This document shows, in pieces, positions 1 to 9,412 of a DNA stretch of 18,630 nucleotides; position 1 is the first letter of the stretch, and every line of letters begins with the position of its first letter. The stretch is taken from positions 1 through 18,630 of the forward strand of contig JAOXYC010185356.1 in NCBI GenBank assembly GCA_028565715.1, written 5' to 3'. The position numbers and the translations under genes are program-made. The DNA is from Phoronis pallida. Lineage: Eukaryota; Phoronida; Phoronidae. Under the pieces are notes generated by a model. The model had not been told where the DNA came from, ran no database searches, and saw only the letters and a program-made list of their open reading frames with translations.

Positions 1-20
1 ATGGGCTTAACATGTTTAGT

Positions 21-26
21 TTTATT
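21..26 (-). terminator. Candidate polyadenylation signal of paralogue B
   Basis: AATAAA on the minus strand about 270 nt past the stop codon. It is placed plausibly for a short 3' UTR. AT-rich DNA yields many chance AATAAA hexamers, so support is weak. Confidence 0.35.
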
Positions 27-293
27 GTTATTTGAAAAAGAAAGAGGGTTGCTAATTAACCTCCTACATAACCTTAACTTAGATATCAAATAAAACATTT
101 TTGAGGCAGTCATGAGTAATATCATCAACATTGCTAATTATGCACACTTTAATGGCATCAGTACCATAAAAAAAACATTCTTCTGAACTTCCATTTCAAA
201 TCCATCCAAGTTTATATAAGAGGTATATAACACATAAAGCAATGCGGCAATGCTTTTGGGAGATCCTTATAATATATTCTGAGGAATTATGAA

Positions 294-357
294 CTAAAAT
301 GTCTTGTCTTTCACTTCAGGCTCTATAGCATCTATAGAAACGGCAGTATTCTCGTGT
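294..357 (-). CDS. Paralogue B exon 4 (conserved C-terminus)
   Basis: 64 nt including the stop. It encodes HENTAVSIDAIEPEVKDKTF and has the same length as exon 4 of paralogue A. The acceptor is TTTTTCAG (359-358). Confidence 0.87.
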
Positions 358-3113
358 CTGAAAAATGAAATAACATACATTAATTTTGTTATAAAATATT
401 TAATTTTTTTCTGCAAGAAGTTTCAATGAATTGCCTAAGTAACAAAAAGCAATCAAAAAAAATCAAACCAAGCCCTGTGTTCAACATCCATGCATCATTT
501 CAGTATTTCAACATTAATTGTTAGCATTTAACCAAATTCAAATTCTAACACATAATTTACCTACCACTTCAAAGAGACATCTCCCTAAGTGAAAATGTCA
601 ACAAAATCAATATTTCATCAATTTGTATTTTATGAATTGTGTTTAAATGGTGAAATAGAAGACGGACTTCACTTTCTTTGTAACTGTACTGCATACAACT
701 CGCTCAGAACAAACTTTCTTCCATAGTTTCAGACGTATAACTCAACAGGAAGAATTATAACATCCATTTTTAACAATTGAGGAAAACAAGCTATTTGACT
801 TTGCAAGGTATATATTTTGCTTCAAAATCAAGAACAAGATACATCTACTTGTAAATTACTAAATTTGTAAAATGTTGTAAATCCCAAGACTAGGTTTTCA
901 TTGCCTTTGATAAGTTTTTTTCTACTAAACACTGGAAAATGTACCTTGAACATAGAAACATAAAGTTTCATTCCATGTTATAAATCATATTATCTAATAT
1001 CAATTTTAATAAATAAATCACATTTCAAAATGATATATAATTACCCTTGTTCTTGTGGAGGTGCTGGTGGTGCACTTGGACCAGCTTGTGGTTGCCGTGG
1101 ATACTTCACCTCTTGACCCCAGACCTGGGATTTATACTGCAAGAAAAAATGACAACAATAGAAAAAGCAAATTCATGACATGTTGCTTAAATAATTAAAT
1201 CTTAGTTCAGGCCTGTATAGGGAAGTTTAATTATTCATAAAGAGGGTCTTCGGAAGGACACAATTCGACCATGTAAAAGAAAATTGGCAAAAGTTTCATG
1301 TAAATATGAAGAAAATTTAACCATAACCTAGCACAGCTTAAAGGTATTTGCAACTATTTCTGAATGTTCTCTAGGATGGCTTAAAATGCTATCATTATGG
1401 TAGAAAAATCAATTTTAGTAAAAAAAATTCTTGAAAAAATTCTTGTTGATATTTTGATCAAAATTTGTGGTGTCACTGGCACGCAATTCATAAGTATATT
1501 AAGCTAAACACATTGTGAAAAATATATTTTTAAAAAATAATTTCAAGATTTGAATTGAAACATGTTTTGCTTGTTTTGCAGAGCACTTTTTTCGTATCGG
1601 CGAAATATCTCTCTATTAGCACTTGTTGGCAACTCACCAAGTAATTGTCCAATATAGTATTGCAAACATCCAGCGTATATTCGCAAGTACATCCTTGCGA
1701 ATATTTACGCTGGATGTTTTCAATACTATTGAGTTTTTATTCTATTTTATCTGATGACAATGATTGGAAAATTACTTGGTGAATTGCTAACAAGTGCTAA
1801 TAGAGAGATATTTCGTCGATACGAAAAAGTGCTGTATTTTTAACCAAACATGTTTAAATGAAGATCTGCTTCCAATCTACACCAAGATTTAAATTCCAAC
1901 AATTCTATGAATACTCACATTTCTTTTATGATCAACTGTTCGTACAATGTAACACAATGAACATGCCAGACCCAGTCCTACTAAGAACACCACAAGACCC
2001 ACTAACAACAGGGCAAGACCAGCAAAAGCCAGTCCTCTGAAATGAAATACAACTTATTATTGACAACCCAAGATTTATATCAACCACAGCATATGAATGA
2101 AGAAAAACAACTGCGCTAGTCATGGCCATGTGTGGATGTAGATTTTTGGAAAAAGCGAAGATATTAATATGTTCAAACGTGTGAAAAGATTTAATTTATA
2201 GCAAAAACAACAACACAAATGACTTCAATCCAAAGTAGATAATTTTACAATGCTAAGTAGCAATGAATGACTTGATAGAACATCAAACCATGAATCAACA
2301 GAGATTGAAACTTCAGGGATACTTTAAAGAGGTACAGATCTGGTAATGATAACGAAAACTAGCCCCCATTTAAACGCTAAAAACAGATGAACAAGCCTCT
2401 AAAGTTGCACTTTTATCTGATTGCAAATGGCTCAGCAGAAAGGTTCAACTGTCAAAGTTGAAAAGTAAATCGTCCATACTTTTCAGTACGGCATACTTAT
2501 TTTTGTTGTTCTTCGATTGATTCCCGATCGCCATTTCCGTGTTGCGCCACCATCTCAAATGTATCTTATGTGACACAGTCCGTCAAGTCTCAACTTCGCT
2601 CTATGCTTTTAAGCGAGTATTGTAACGTCGCGTGCGAGTTTGTGTACATAAGCACTGTGGTCTAACCATGTACGACAGTCAGGATTGTGCAGATTTCTCA
2701 GTTGGTGCATAACATTTAAAACTCGCTGCGGAGAATTGTGATCTCAAATTCGTGTCAAATCGCTTGAAATCGGTGGGAAATGTTTGTTTTTCTTTTAAAT
2801 AGAATAGAACACACCAGATGATTAAAAACAATGATTTGCTGCTAAACCGGGCTTTGACCGCCTTTTTAAAATATCATAATTGATGTGCGAACCTGGACAA
2901 ATGTACCCATATCATAAGACATCACAAATAAAGTACAGACCTTTGCCAATTTGTTTCATCATTCCAAAACTGGGCAAAGAACCCTAGCAGAATACAGCCA
3001 ACAACGAAAGCCAGAACTCCTACGACCAGCCATCCAACACTACAACGACATATACGAGTCCACTTCTTCTTGACATCGTGGGGCGTCTGAATGTTTCCTA
3101 GGTCAAACGCCAT
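294..3113 (-). CDS. Two-pass membrane protein with proline-rich tail, paralogue B (complete, 4 exons)
   Basis: The coding exons in transcript order are 3113-2941, 2036-1919, 1136-1045 and 357-294, with stop TAG at 296-294. They total 447 nt, or 148 codons plus stop. Every junction is GT-AG and intron phases are 2, 0, 2. The protein starts MAFDLGNIQTP and has a basic stretch (KKKWTRICRC, about residues 15-24). A first hydrophobic segment follows (about 27-50) and a short polar loop (WNDETNWQR). The second hydrophobic segment (about 59-90) is Gly/Leu/Val rich. The cytoplasm-like tail contains PRQPQ and a PSAPPAPP run and ends EVKDKTF. The start has a good Kozak context (A at -3, G at +4). The neighbour at 4960-7646 is a clear tandem paralogue. 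I do not recognise the family and assign no function. A hairpin of two membrane segments with both ends in the cytosol is inferred from the positive charges. Confidence 0.85.
1045..1136 (-). CDS. Paralogue B exon 3 (proline-rich tail)
   Basis: 92 nt, acceptor TTGCAG, donor GG|GTAATT. It encodes YKSQVWGQEVKYPRQPQ and then a Pro/Ala run. This is the least conserved exon between the two paralogues. It is 33 nt shorter than its counterpart at 5755-5879 but keeps the PRQPQ core and the same phases. Confidence 0.83.
1558..1855. repeat. Foldback element in intron 2 of paralogue B
   Basis: The left arm (about 1582-1687) and right arm (about 1694-1833) are near-exact reverse complements around a 6-nt spacer. 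The outer arm reads agcacttttttcgtatcgg and the inner arm contains catccagcgta. The right arm has an extra internal stretch of roughly 30 nt with no partner (around 1725-1760). The decamer aaacatgttt flanks the element at 1558-1567 and 1846-1855. It could be a target-site duplication, but it is itself palindromic, so it could also be the outer arm. Confidence 0.85.
1919..2036 (-). CDS. Paralogue B exon 2
   Basis: A 118-nt exon, exactly the length of the matching exon in paralogue A. It encodes the second membrane segment, starting GLAFAGLALL and ending CSLCYIVRTVDHKRN. The acceptor is TTTCAG and the donor AAT|GTGAGT. Confidence 0.88.
2037..2940 (-). other. Intron 1 of paralogue B
   Basis: 904 nt with no coding potential that I can support. 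The part at about 2490-2780 is richer in CpG (several CG-containing words such as TTGCGCCACC, GTAACGTCGCGTGCG and CTCGCTGCGG) than the AT-rich DNA around it. It could be an internal regulatory segment or the remains of a repeat. Confidence 0.5.
2941..3113 (-). CDS. Paralogue B exon 1
   Basis: Encodes residues 1-57 plus two bases of codon 58: the N-terminus, the RICRC motif and the first membrane segment (GWLVVGVLAFVVG). The donor reads AAAG|GTCTGT at 2940-2939. A possible acceptor (GATTCCAG, about 3152) lies just upstream of the ATG, so an untranslated 5' exon may exist further right. Confidence 0.88.
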
Positions 3114-4959
3114 GTTGGTTGTAAGTTTTTGCGTATATTATGTAATTCTATCTGGAATCAAAATATAATATTTTGTTAAAATGGTGTAGTTAATACAAGT
3201 GTGGGTTAGCATGTTTTATGTTTTTATGTTGATGGATGAGTGGGTTTGTAATGAAGGATAGTTATAGCTTCAAAGATTTAACGTATTTCAATGCATGCAT
3301 TTCAAATCAAACTGAATATAATTATCTCTACCATGTACACTACCTTTTAGGAAATTGCGAGTTGTTTCGAACCGTATATAAAAAGAATAGGGGGAATCAA
3401 GAGGATTTAACAGTCTGCATGCTATGCATTGTAATGTATTGTTATTATATAATAAATGAATTCCAGGTTAAATATTTCACCGTATTCAGATTCTCAATTA
3501 TCATATGACTGAGTAAATCTAATTTGATTTGACTCTAATCTACCTATTCTGACAAATTCGTTTTTGGGTTTTAAAATAACTTAAAGTTAAGCCATTGGAA
3601 CTGATATTATCCATGGTTAAGCAATTTATTGTATTATTTTATAATACCTTTAATTAACAGAAATGTTAAGATGAAAGGTTAACTTCACAAAAAATAGCAC
3701 ACAGATGACAAAAACGGATCAACGTGCATGTGGTTAAGAGCAGACAAGGTTAAAGTTCAACACATTTATTAGTAAACTATAAATGTTTGGATTTAACAAA
3801 CTCACAGTCAATTGAAACTGGTAACTATAAAAAATAGCATTAAGGTATGTTTCATCAGGCATTTTACAGGGCAACCCAAATCACCAAATAATAACAGAAC
3901 TGGTTTCTAATAGTTAAATATGTCATTGGGGTAAAGTTTGGTGAAAAACCCCAGGTCTTTGTTGACTCAATAATACAATACGTACTTCTAATACAAATGC
4001 AAGTGTTATAAAAGACCCCCACAAACAATAGTTAACATCTACACCACGATAACCAAAAAATAACGGAAAACAATATCATCAAAATATAACATAATTAGAT
4101 ATCGAACTTTCAATACCAAGAAATAAGGTGAAAGAAGACACATTTTATTCTAGGGTCAGAAATATTTATTTATAGATCCTATACTTGATGATGAAAAAAC
4201 AAAATTGTAAAAACATCATCAAGGAATTTGATCTATGATAAGTTGTCACTTTGGTTTGTGCCCATGATATCTTTAAAACATACAGAAAACAAGGGGGCAT
4301 TCAGATCACGATAAAAGCACTATAAATTTAATTTGACAACAATACTATCACTAAAATCCTGTCTAAAATAAACTACTTATCAATTATAACAGGCTAATAG
4401 AATTATTTGAATAACAAAACAATTTAGCACATTTTAATATCTATGCCTCCATTACTAACATTTTGTAAATGGAAATGCTGAACATTTTGATTAAATCACA
4501 AACTAGTAAGCACAATATCTAGGAGGTTGGAAGACAATAATATCAAAATATATCAAAATATCACAACCGTACTAGGAAAATATGTTCAATTACATTCAGT
4601 CCGTAATGCTTTCCTTCAAGTAGACATTTTGTAAATAACTACTAACAAGATATGAAAATTGTCACTTCATAAAAATATAATATCGATATGTTTGGCCCCT
4701 TATGGGTAGACATAATTCAAAATGTCTTCCTTATATACATTTACTGGTACAAGTCGAATAATGTGGTCCCTTGATTATTGGCGTTATTCAGTCAATTGTT
4801 TCCATTGCCTGAATAACGGAAGTTATAAGAGTTGTACCCATTTACCACCTTGATTCAATATTTGTGAGAATTAAAACATATCCAACATAAGCCTTCAAAT
4901 AAGTCTTGGTGAATGAAAATATCAATTTCACAGTATATAAAGGAGACACTGATGAATCT
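3114..4959. other. Intergenic region between the two paralogues
   Basis: Holds the 5' flank of paralogue B (right of 3113) and the 3' flank of paralogue A (left of 4960). The short open frames here have ordinary AT-rich composition and no conserved motif. Minus-strand AATAAA hexamers at about 3765-3770 and 4163-4168 could be polyadenylation signals for paralogue A. A small hairpin lies at 4782-4818. Confidence 0.6.
4782..4818. repeat. Short hairpin downstream of paralogue A
   Basis: cgttattcag (4782-4791) pairs perfectly with ctgaataacg (4809-4818) across a 17-nt loop. It lies about 140 nt past the stop of paralogue A, so it would be in the 3' UTR if that transcript extends this far. Confidence 0.6.
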
Positions 4960-5023
4960 TTAGAAGGTCTTGTCCTTCACTTGTGGTTCAACTGCATCGA
5001 GTTCAACAGCGTTGTTATCATGC
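4960..5023 (-). CDS. Paralogue A exon 4 (conserved C-terminus)
   Basis: 64 nt including the stop. It encodes HDNNAVELDAVEPQVKDKTF, aligning without gaps to HENTAVSIDAIEPEVKDKTF of paralogue B. The last six residues are identical. Confidence 0.87.
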
Positions 5024-7646
5024 CTAAAAACAGTGAATCAAATACAATTTTATGGGATTAAAAAATTCAAATCAAAGCTGTGACAGTCACTTAATTATTG
5101 AAATGGTCAAAATTGATCTTCGAAAATATTTTTCATTCTGACATTGGAATCTAACCCATGTTAGCTAGACAATGCAAGTGCTCTTCCAACTGAGCTATTA
5201 AATGATTTTGCTATTCCCATAATGTCGCCTGATGTTGGTTTTGATAACTCAGTTAGCAGACCCCTGCAACCTAGCATGGGTTGGATTCCCATATCAGAAT
5301 GAGTTATGGGTAATTCTAAATACACTACAGTATCATTTAACATTGTGTACGAAATGTGTGCTATAACACTTGGTTATTTCAAAATCAAAGATATACTTCA
5401 GTAAGGAGTCAATATTCAAGTTATTAACTGCTAAAATCTGGTCAGCGCTATATACTTTTAAACTTTGAATGCACTGCAAACATTTTTTGAATTCTGTAGA
5501 GTAGCCTTCTGAACAAATGAGATTTAAAAAATGAACAATAAAAAACATGTTGACCTAACAAAACTTTCGAAATGTTATTTTTTCATTCAATTTTTGTTTA
5601 TTTCATAAAAATGCATTTGAAGACTTTAAAATCCTTTCAAAGTTCAAAGGGTTTGTCAACCTGAACCAAGCAGAGATTTGAGCACTTCAAAAACATTTGA
5701 AATATTAGAAACCTAGGGACATTAAATTGAAGGTTTTGCTAATTAAACAATTACCCAGCTTCATCGGGTGGAGGTGCTGAAGGTTGTGAAGGTTGTGATG
5801 CATGTTGTGTTGGTGGTTGTGTTGACTGGGGTTGACGAGGGTAGAGGCCTGCTGCTCCATACAGCTTGGGTGGAACAAACTGTGGATTGAAAATGAGATC
5901 ATAATTAATAATACGTGTCACGTAAGGTTGTACTAATGTTTCCATAGAAAAAAACTATCTAATTTAGATAATTTCTGAATTTTCCTGGCCTAGGTAGAGT
6001 GATAAGGAAAAAAACATATTAACGTACACACCAGGGTATAAGTCCACCCTCGAGTATGAGCCCACCTCTGTTTTGATAATTTTATCTTAATATTGTGCTG
6101 GTACATAAAAATGCATGTAAAAGCACACTTGGGGTAAACGCCCACCCTAATTGTTGGCCTTCCCAATTTGCAAGCCCATGAGCTCATACCAGGGTGTGTA
6201 CGGTAAATTGGAACCCTCGACAAAGAACGGAACCAAGGTTCCCATTTGCCAGACAGGTTTTAATATATGTCCATATACTTGGTCCGTTACTTGGCCAGGA
6301 GTAACAAATCATTTGTTTTATAAAAAGAATTCAATGTTTTACTATATGGTCATCTCGGAAACAAATTCAAAGATAGCTTCATGTTCCAAGTTGAAACATA
6401 CCGGTAACAAAAACCAGCATAATTAATTTAGGCGACATCGCTCAACACGTCGTTGTAGAACTGAAAAAATTTCCAGTCTGAAGCATTAGAAAACAATATT
6501 TAACAAAGAATCGAAATGCAAAAAGCCAAGCCAGGAGAACTTATTTCAGGCATAATAGACTATGAGCCAGCCAAAAGTTGACTACCAAAAAAGGGAGCAG
6601 ATGCCAATGTGATTTCTTTTTAGTTTGCTTCCTGACTTTGACAAAAACACTTTGGGGACATTCCAGACTCACAGCTTTCTGCAAGTTTGCATGATTTGAT
6701 ATCTTTCGTATTTCAGCTATAAAAAGCTTTGAGTATCAATGACATTCTTTGCCGACTTTCGCGCCAAAAGATAATTTCTTTGTTTTACGTTATTTTACGC
6801 GAATCGGCAAAGAACATCGTGTTAAAAAACCCCAACACGCACAGAGCTTTTTATGGCTGAAATACATGTAAAGATATCAAAAAATCATTCGTCTTAACAT
6901 CTTCGCAAACTTGCAGAAAGCTGTGAGTTTGGTATGTCCCCAGATGATAAATACGGCTTCTAATCTCACAGAGAAAAGATTTGTGGTTAAAAAACACTTA
7001 CCGGTTTATGGGTCTCTGCTCTCTTGACAATATAACACAATATACAGGCCAGGAATATACCCACGGCTAGAATGAGAACACCAAGGCAGAACAGTCCAAC
7101 TCCAGCATAACCTAGGCCCCTGAATATGAATAGAAAAATTAAATATGGTAAAACATAGAGAATAAGTACTATCTAATGAAGCTGCAAAAAAGTGTAAGGA
7201 GTTTTTGGACAATTAGGAATTACAGATACAAAGGGTTGATTTTAAAACATACAATAACCAGAGAAGTACGTCTATATTTTTTAATCAAATTGTTTGTCAA
7301 TTCCCTCGTGTTCGTAACAAACTTATCCATATATTTTGGAAGAGACAAGTAATTTTTCACAAATTCAATTAATACCGAAGTGAATCAATCAATCAGTTCT
7401 GATTTTTTCTGTCCACTTCAAATTTACCAAGTGAATCAACAATTTTAGATAATTTTAATTAAAACATATACCATACCTCTCCCATCTGTCCATATTATTC
7501 CAGTACTGAACGAAGAATGCCATGAATAGAATGCCCACAATAACAGCCAGCACTCCAACCACCAGCCAGCCGATACTACAGTGACATATTCTGTGCCATT
7601 TCCTCCTCAAATCTGCAGGTGTGTTCGCATGGCCGATAGTCACCAT
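4960..7646 (-). CDS. Two-pass membrane protein with proline-rich tail, paralogue A (complete, 4 exons)
   Basis: The exons in transcript order are 7646-7477, 7119-7002, 5879-5755 and 5023-4960, with stop TAA at 4962-4960. They total 477 nt, or 158 codons plus stop. Intron phases are 2, 0, 2, as in paralogue B. The protein starts MVTIGHANTPADLRRKW, followed by RICHCSIGWLVVGVLAVIVG (membrane segment 1), a loop QYWNNMDRWER, a second Gly-rich membrane segment (GLGYAGVGLFCLGVLILAVG onward) and the basic KRAETHK. A Pro/Gln/Ser-rich tail follows, with QPS repeats and PPPDEAG, and the end is VKDKTF. The conserved core shared with B is TPxD..KW.RIC.CS.GWLVVGVLA. An out-of-frame ATG 13 nt upstream (7659) would open a short overlapping frame if it is transcribed. 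The family is unknown to me, and membrane topology is inferred from hydrophobicity only. Confidence 0.86.
5134..5301. repeat. Pair of tRNA-like repeats in opposite orientation (foldback), intron 3 of paralogue A
   Basis: 5134-5164 and 5271-5301 are inverted repeats matching at 27 of 31 positions. On the minus strand the left half reads as a tRNA-like head: box A-like TAGCTCAGTTGGAAGAGC near 5179-5196 and box B-like GGGTTAGATTCC at 5146-5157. On the plus strand the right half has TGATAACTCAGTTAGCAGA and GGGTTGGATTCCC. Two diverged tRNA-derived SINE copies thus sit head to head. Confidence 0.75.
5755..5879 (-). CDS. Paralogue A exon 3 (Pro/Gln/Ser-rich tail)
   Basis: 125 nt, acceptor AATCCACAG, donor GG|GTAATT. 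It encodes FVPPKLYGAAGLYPRQPQ and then a low-complexity Q/P/S stretch with a repeated SQP unit ending APPPDEA. It contains PPKLY and GLYPRQP, which resemble short proline-and-tyrosine adaptor motifs. That reading is an inference. Confidence 0.85.
6023..6202. repeat. Inverted-repeat element with internal GGGTATAAG-CCACCC repeats
   Basis: cgtacacaccagggtat (6023-6039) and ataccagggtgtgtacg (6186-6202) pair at 15 of 17 positions. Inside are three imperfect copies of a motif like gggtataagtccaccc, at 6035-6050, 6052-6066 and 6132-6147. It lies in intron 2 of paralogue A. It is probably a small non-autonomous DNA transposon. I could not settle a target duplication. Confidence 0.6.
6654..6941. repeat. 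Long foldback element in intron 2 of paralogue A
   Basis: The left arm (about 6654-6763) pairs with the right arm (about 6798-6941) around a spacer of about 34 nt. Matching blocks include ggggaca/tgtcccc at the outside, ctcacagctttctgcaagtt and its reverse complement, atttcagc-ataaaaagc, and ttctttgccga/tcggcaaagaa next to the spacer. The right arm carries extra short insertions. No clear target duplication is visible. Confidence 0.82.
7002..7119 (-). CDS. Paralogue A exon 2
   Basis: 118 nt encoding the second membrane segment and a basic juxtamembrane stretch (CYIVKRAETHKP). The acceptor is CATATTCAG and the donor CCG|GTAAGT, a full consensus. Confidence 0.89.
7120..7476 (-). other. Intron 1 of paralogue A
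   Basis: 357 nt between the GTATGG donor and the CATATTCAG acceptor. AT-rich; I see no gene or repeat in it. Confidence 0.6.
7477..7646 (-). CDS. Paralogue A exon 1
   Basis: 170 nt encoding the N-terminus and first membrane segment. The donor GAGAG|GTATGG splits the Arg codon at the same place as in paralogue B. The start context has A at -3 and G at +4. Confidence 0.88.
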
Positions 7647-9300
7647 ATTGAGTGTCCATTCACAACTTAAAACAGGTGTCTACTTCTTGTGAGTGAATAA
7701 CAAAAATCATTAGCACATTGCAGAAGTGTGTTGCAAATTTGCTGGCCCTATAATCTCCAACTGTTACAAGAAGCACTGTTTTGCAGCTATTACCAGAATT
7801 AATCTCATGTCAATGGCTAAAATACAGCCTATAGTCTAGTGTGTTATAATAGTCATGCTGGTACCATCATTCACATTTCAATGACAAAACTTGACTGTTC
7901 GTGTATGCTCTTCAATTGGCTGTTAGACGTTGTCATTGAACAACAAACTACAGAACAATTAATAATAAAAAATAATCATAGCAAAGACCAGTAAAAAAAC
8001 AGGAAAATTTAGAGCAATCATGTGCTTTTTTCCCTGGAACTTTAAATGATGGGTTACCATAACCTGAAGCAAGCCAAACCAAGCTAAGCATGTCAATTTC
8101 TAAAAAAATAATTAATAGTGTTCAGAGGCCAAATTGATCAAGTTGGTTTTTTCTTCTTTTTATTGAATTTAAATACTTTGCCCTATTCTTTCATTTAATT
8201 TTTAAATGGCGTCATAATTTAATAACCTAATTTATTTTGTCATGTAAAATCATTTTTGAATTAAGGTTTTGTTGGCACTGAGATCAATATGACCAGATAA
8301 AAGTTTTAATGTACAACTTATAGTTAATGAATAAGGATTCATCTAACACAACCTGGTTAAAATTACCTGCTAATATTTTAACTTATAGTTAATGTTAGCA
8401 GTGTGTCTTCATTTTTAAACTTTCAAACAGGCTGACAAAATATTTGAACTTTGAGTGCAGCCAAACAATTGCAACTTTTCAAAAAAAATTTTTTAACTTC
8501 ATTTTGTTTTAAAAGTTCAATTTAAGTTTCGTCAACCTGTATAGAGCACAGATTTGAACACATTTTTCTAATTTTTTTTTGAAAGGTTAAAAATGTTGAA
8601 ACACTACCTAAACCAGTCTTAATACTGCATGGTTAAGGTCCTGGTTTATCCTAGACTGAACTCCAACCCCTTCGACTCAGGTCGAGGGACTGAATCAATC
8701 GTGGGGGTCTTACCGAAAGTTAAGGGATCGAGTTACAATTGAGTTTAAGTGGAGTGACGTCATCAATGAGACTCGCTTATCGCGCTGTTAGAACAGACTG
8801 GCGGCTGAGCCAGGCTGTGGGAGAGACTATGGTTTACCCAGTCAGAGAGTAAATTAAACGATCCTTTTTAAAAATAAAAATACTTCTAACATTCTTTAGC
8901 ACTCAATAGGCCTATCTTCCTCCATGGGAGCAAATTTCCTTTTCACCCTTCTTCTATATATACTTACAGGGAATAGCACCTACCCAGATGACTTGTCCTG
9001 TTGCTTGCGGCAGACAGTATTCGGCCACACATGCGCATTTGATCTACTTTCACAAGTTCATAGAAAAATTTGTTCTAGCTTACGTGTACACCCCCACTTC
9101 TCAAGTGTATGTTTTTGTTTCAAATAAATTTAATCGTCAATTTCAGAATGCAACAACTGCTGAATAAGATGCCTTGGTATCTCAGTTTTGCGATACATGT
9201 CTAATTGATGGATTAAAATTTTGTAAAACCGAGGCCAGGAGCAAGAATTACCAAAAAAAAAATGCGCATTTTCTAAGCCACATGAATCATAGGAAGTGAC
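7647..9300. other. Divergent intergenic region (left part)
   Basis: Lies between the 5' end of paralogue A (minus) and the INPP4 gene (plus). It carries no coding region I can support. A 27-nt segment at 8652-8678 matches, in reverse complement with one mismatch, 11150-11176 inside the INPP4 gene, marking a dispersed repeat. A perfect TGACGTCA palindrome (CRE-type) is at 8755-8762. The surrounding 8690-8840 is less AT-rich than its flanks. Confidence 0.5.
8652..8678 (+). repeat. Fragment of a dispersed repeat
   Basis: 27 nt reading tagactgaactccaacccc then ttcgactc, matching the reverse complement of 11150-11176 with one C/T difference. At the second site it directly follows a tRNA-like head, so it is probably part of the body of the same tRNA-derived SINE family. 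Confidence 0.6.
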
Positions 9301-9320
9301 CTCAGCCAGCATGACCTTTA

Positions 9321-9412
9321 CTACGTCACGGACCCTTTTGCGCATGCGTCACGCAACAGCCATCTGAACAATTCACAGTTCGAAGGTTTGAGTCCCTCTA
9401 GTTATATATAAG
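9321..9412 (+). promoter_or_regulatory. Candidate promoter of the INPP4 gene
   Basis: tacgtcacg (CRE-like, about 9322-9330), tgcgcatgcg (9339-9348, a full NRF1-type palindrome followed by a second tcacg) and a TATA-like ttatatataag (9402-9412) occur in this order. They lie about 0.84-0.93 kb upstream of the ATG at 10248. A 3' splice site-like tattttcag at 10151-10159 suggests the coding exon begins at 10160 after a non-coding first exon. Motif matches only, no transcript evidence. Confidence 0.35.

Noticed and set aside
3236-3508. Plus-strand open frame of 90 codons upstream of paralogue B
   Set aside because: Low complexity AT-rich composition, no motif, antisense to the gene's 5' flank.
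5990-6426. Overlapping open frames on both strands in paralogue A intron 2
   Set aside because: They read through the inverted-repeat element with CCACCC units. The apparent peptide is a repeat translation.
8924-9127. Open frame of 67 codons with a hydrophobic, signal-like start
   Set aside because: No recognisable motif, no promoter or splice context, and composition like the surrounding non-coding DNA.
9130-9345. Minus-strand open frame of 71 codons over the candidate INPP4 promoter
   Set aside because: No motif recognised. It overlaps regulatory-looking DNA, and its length is within chance.
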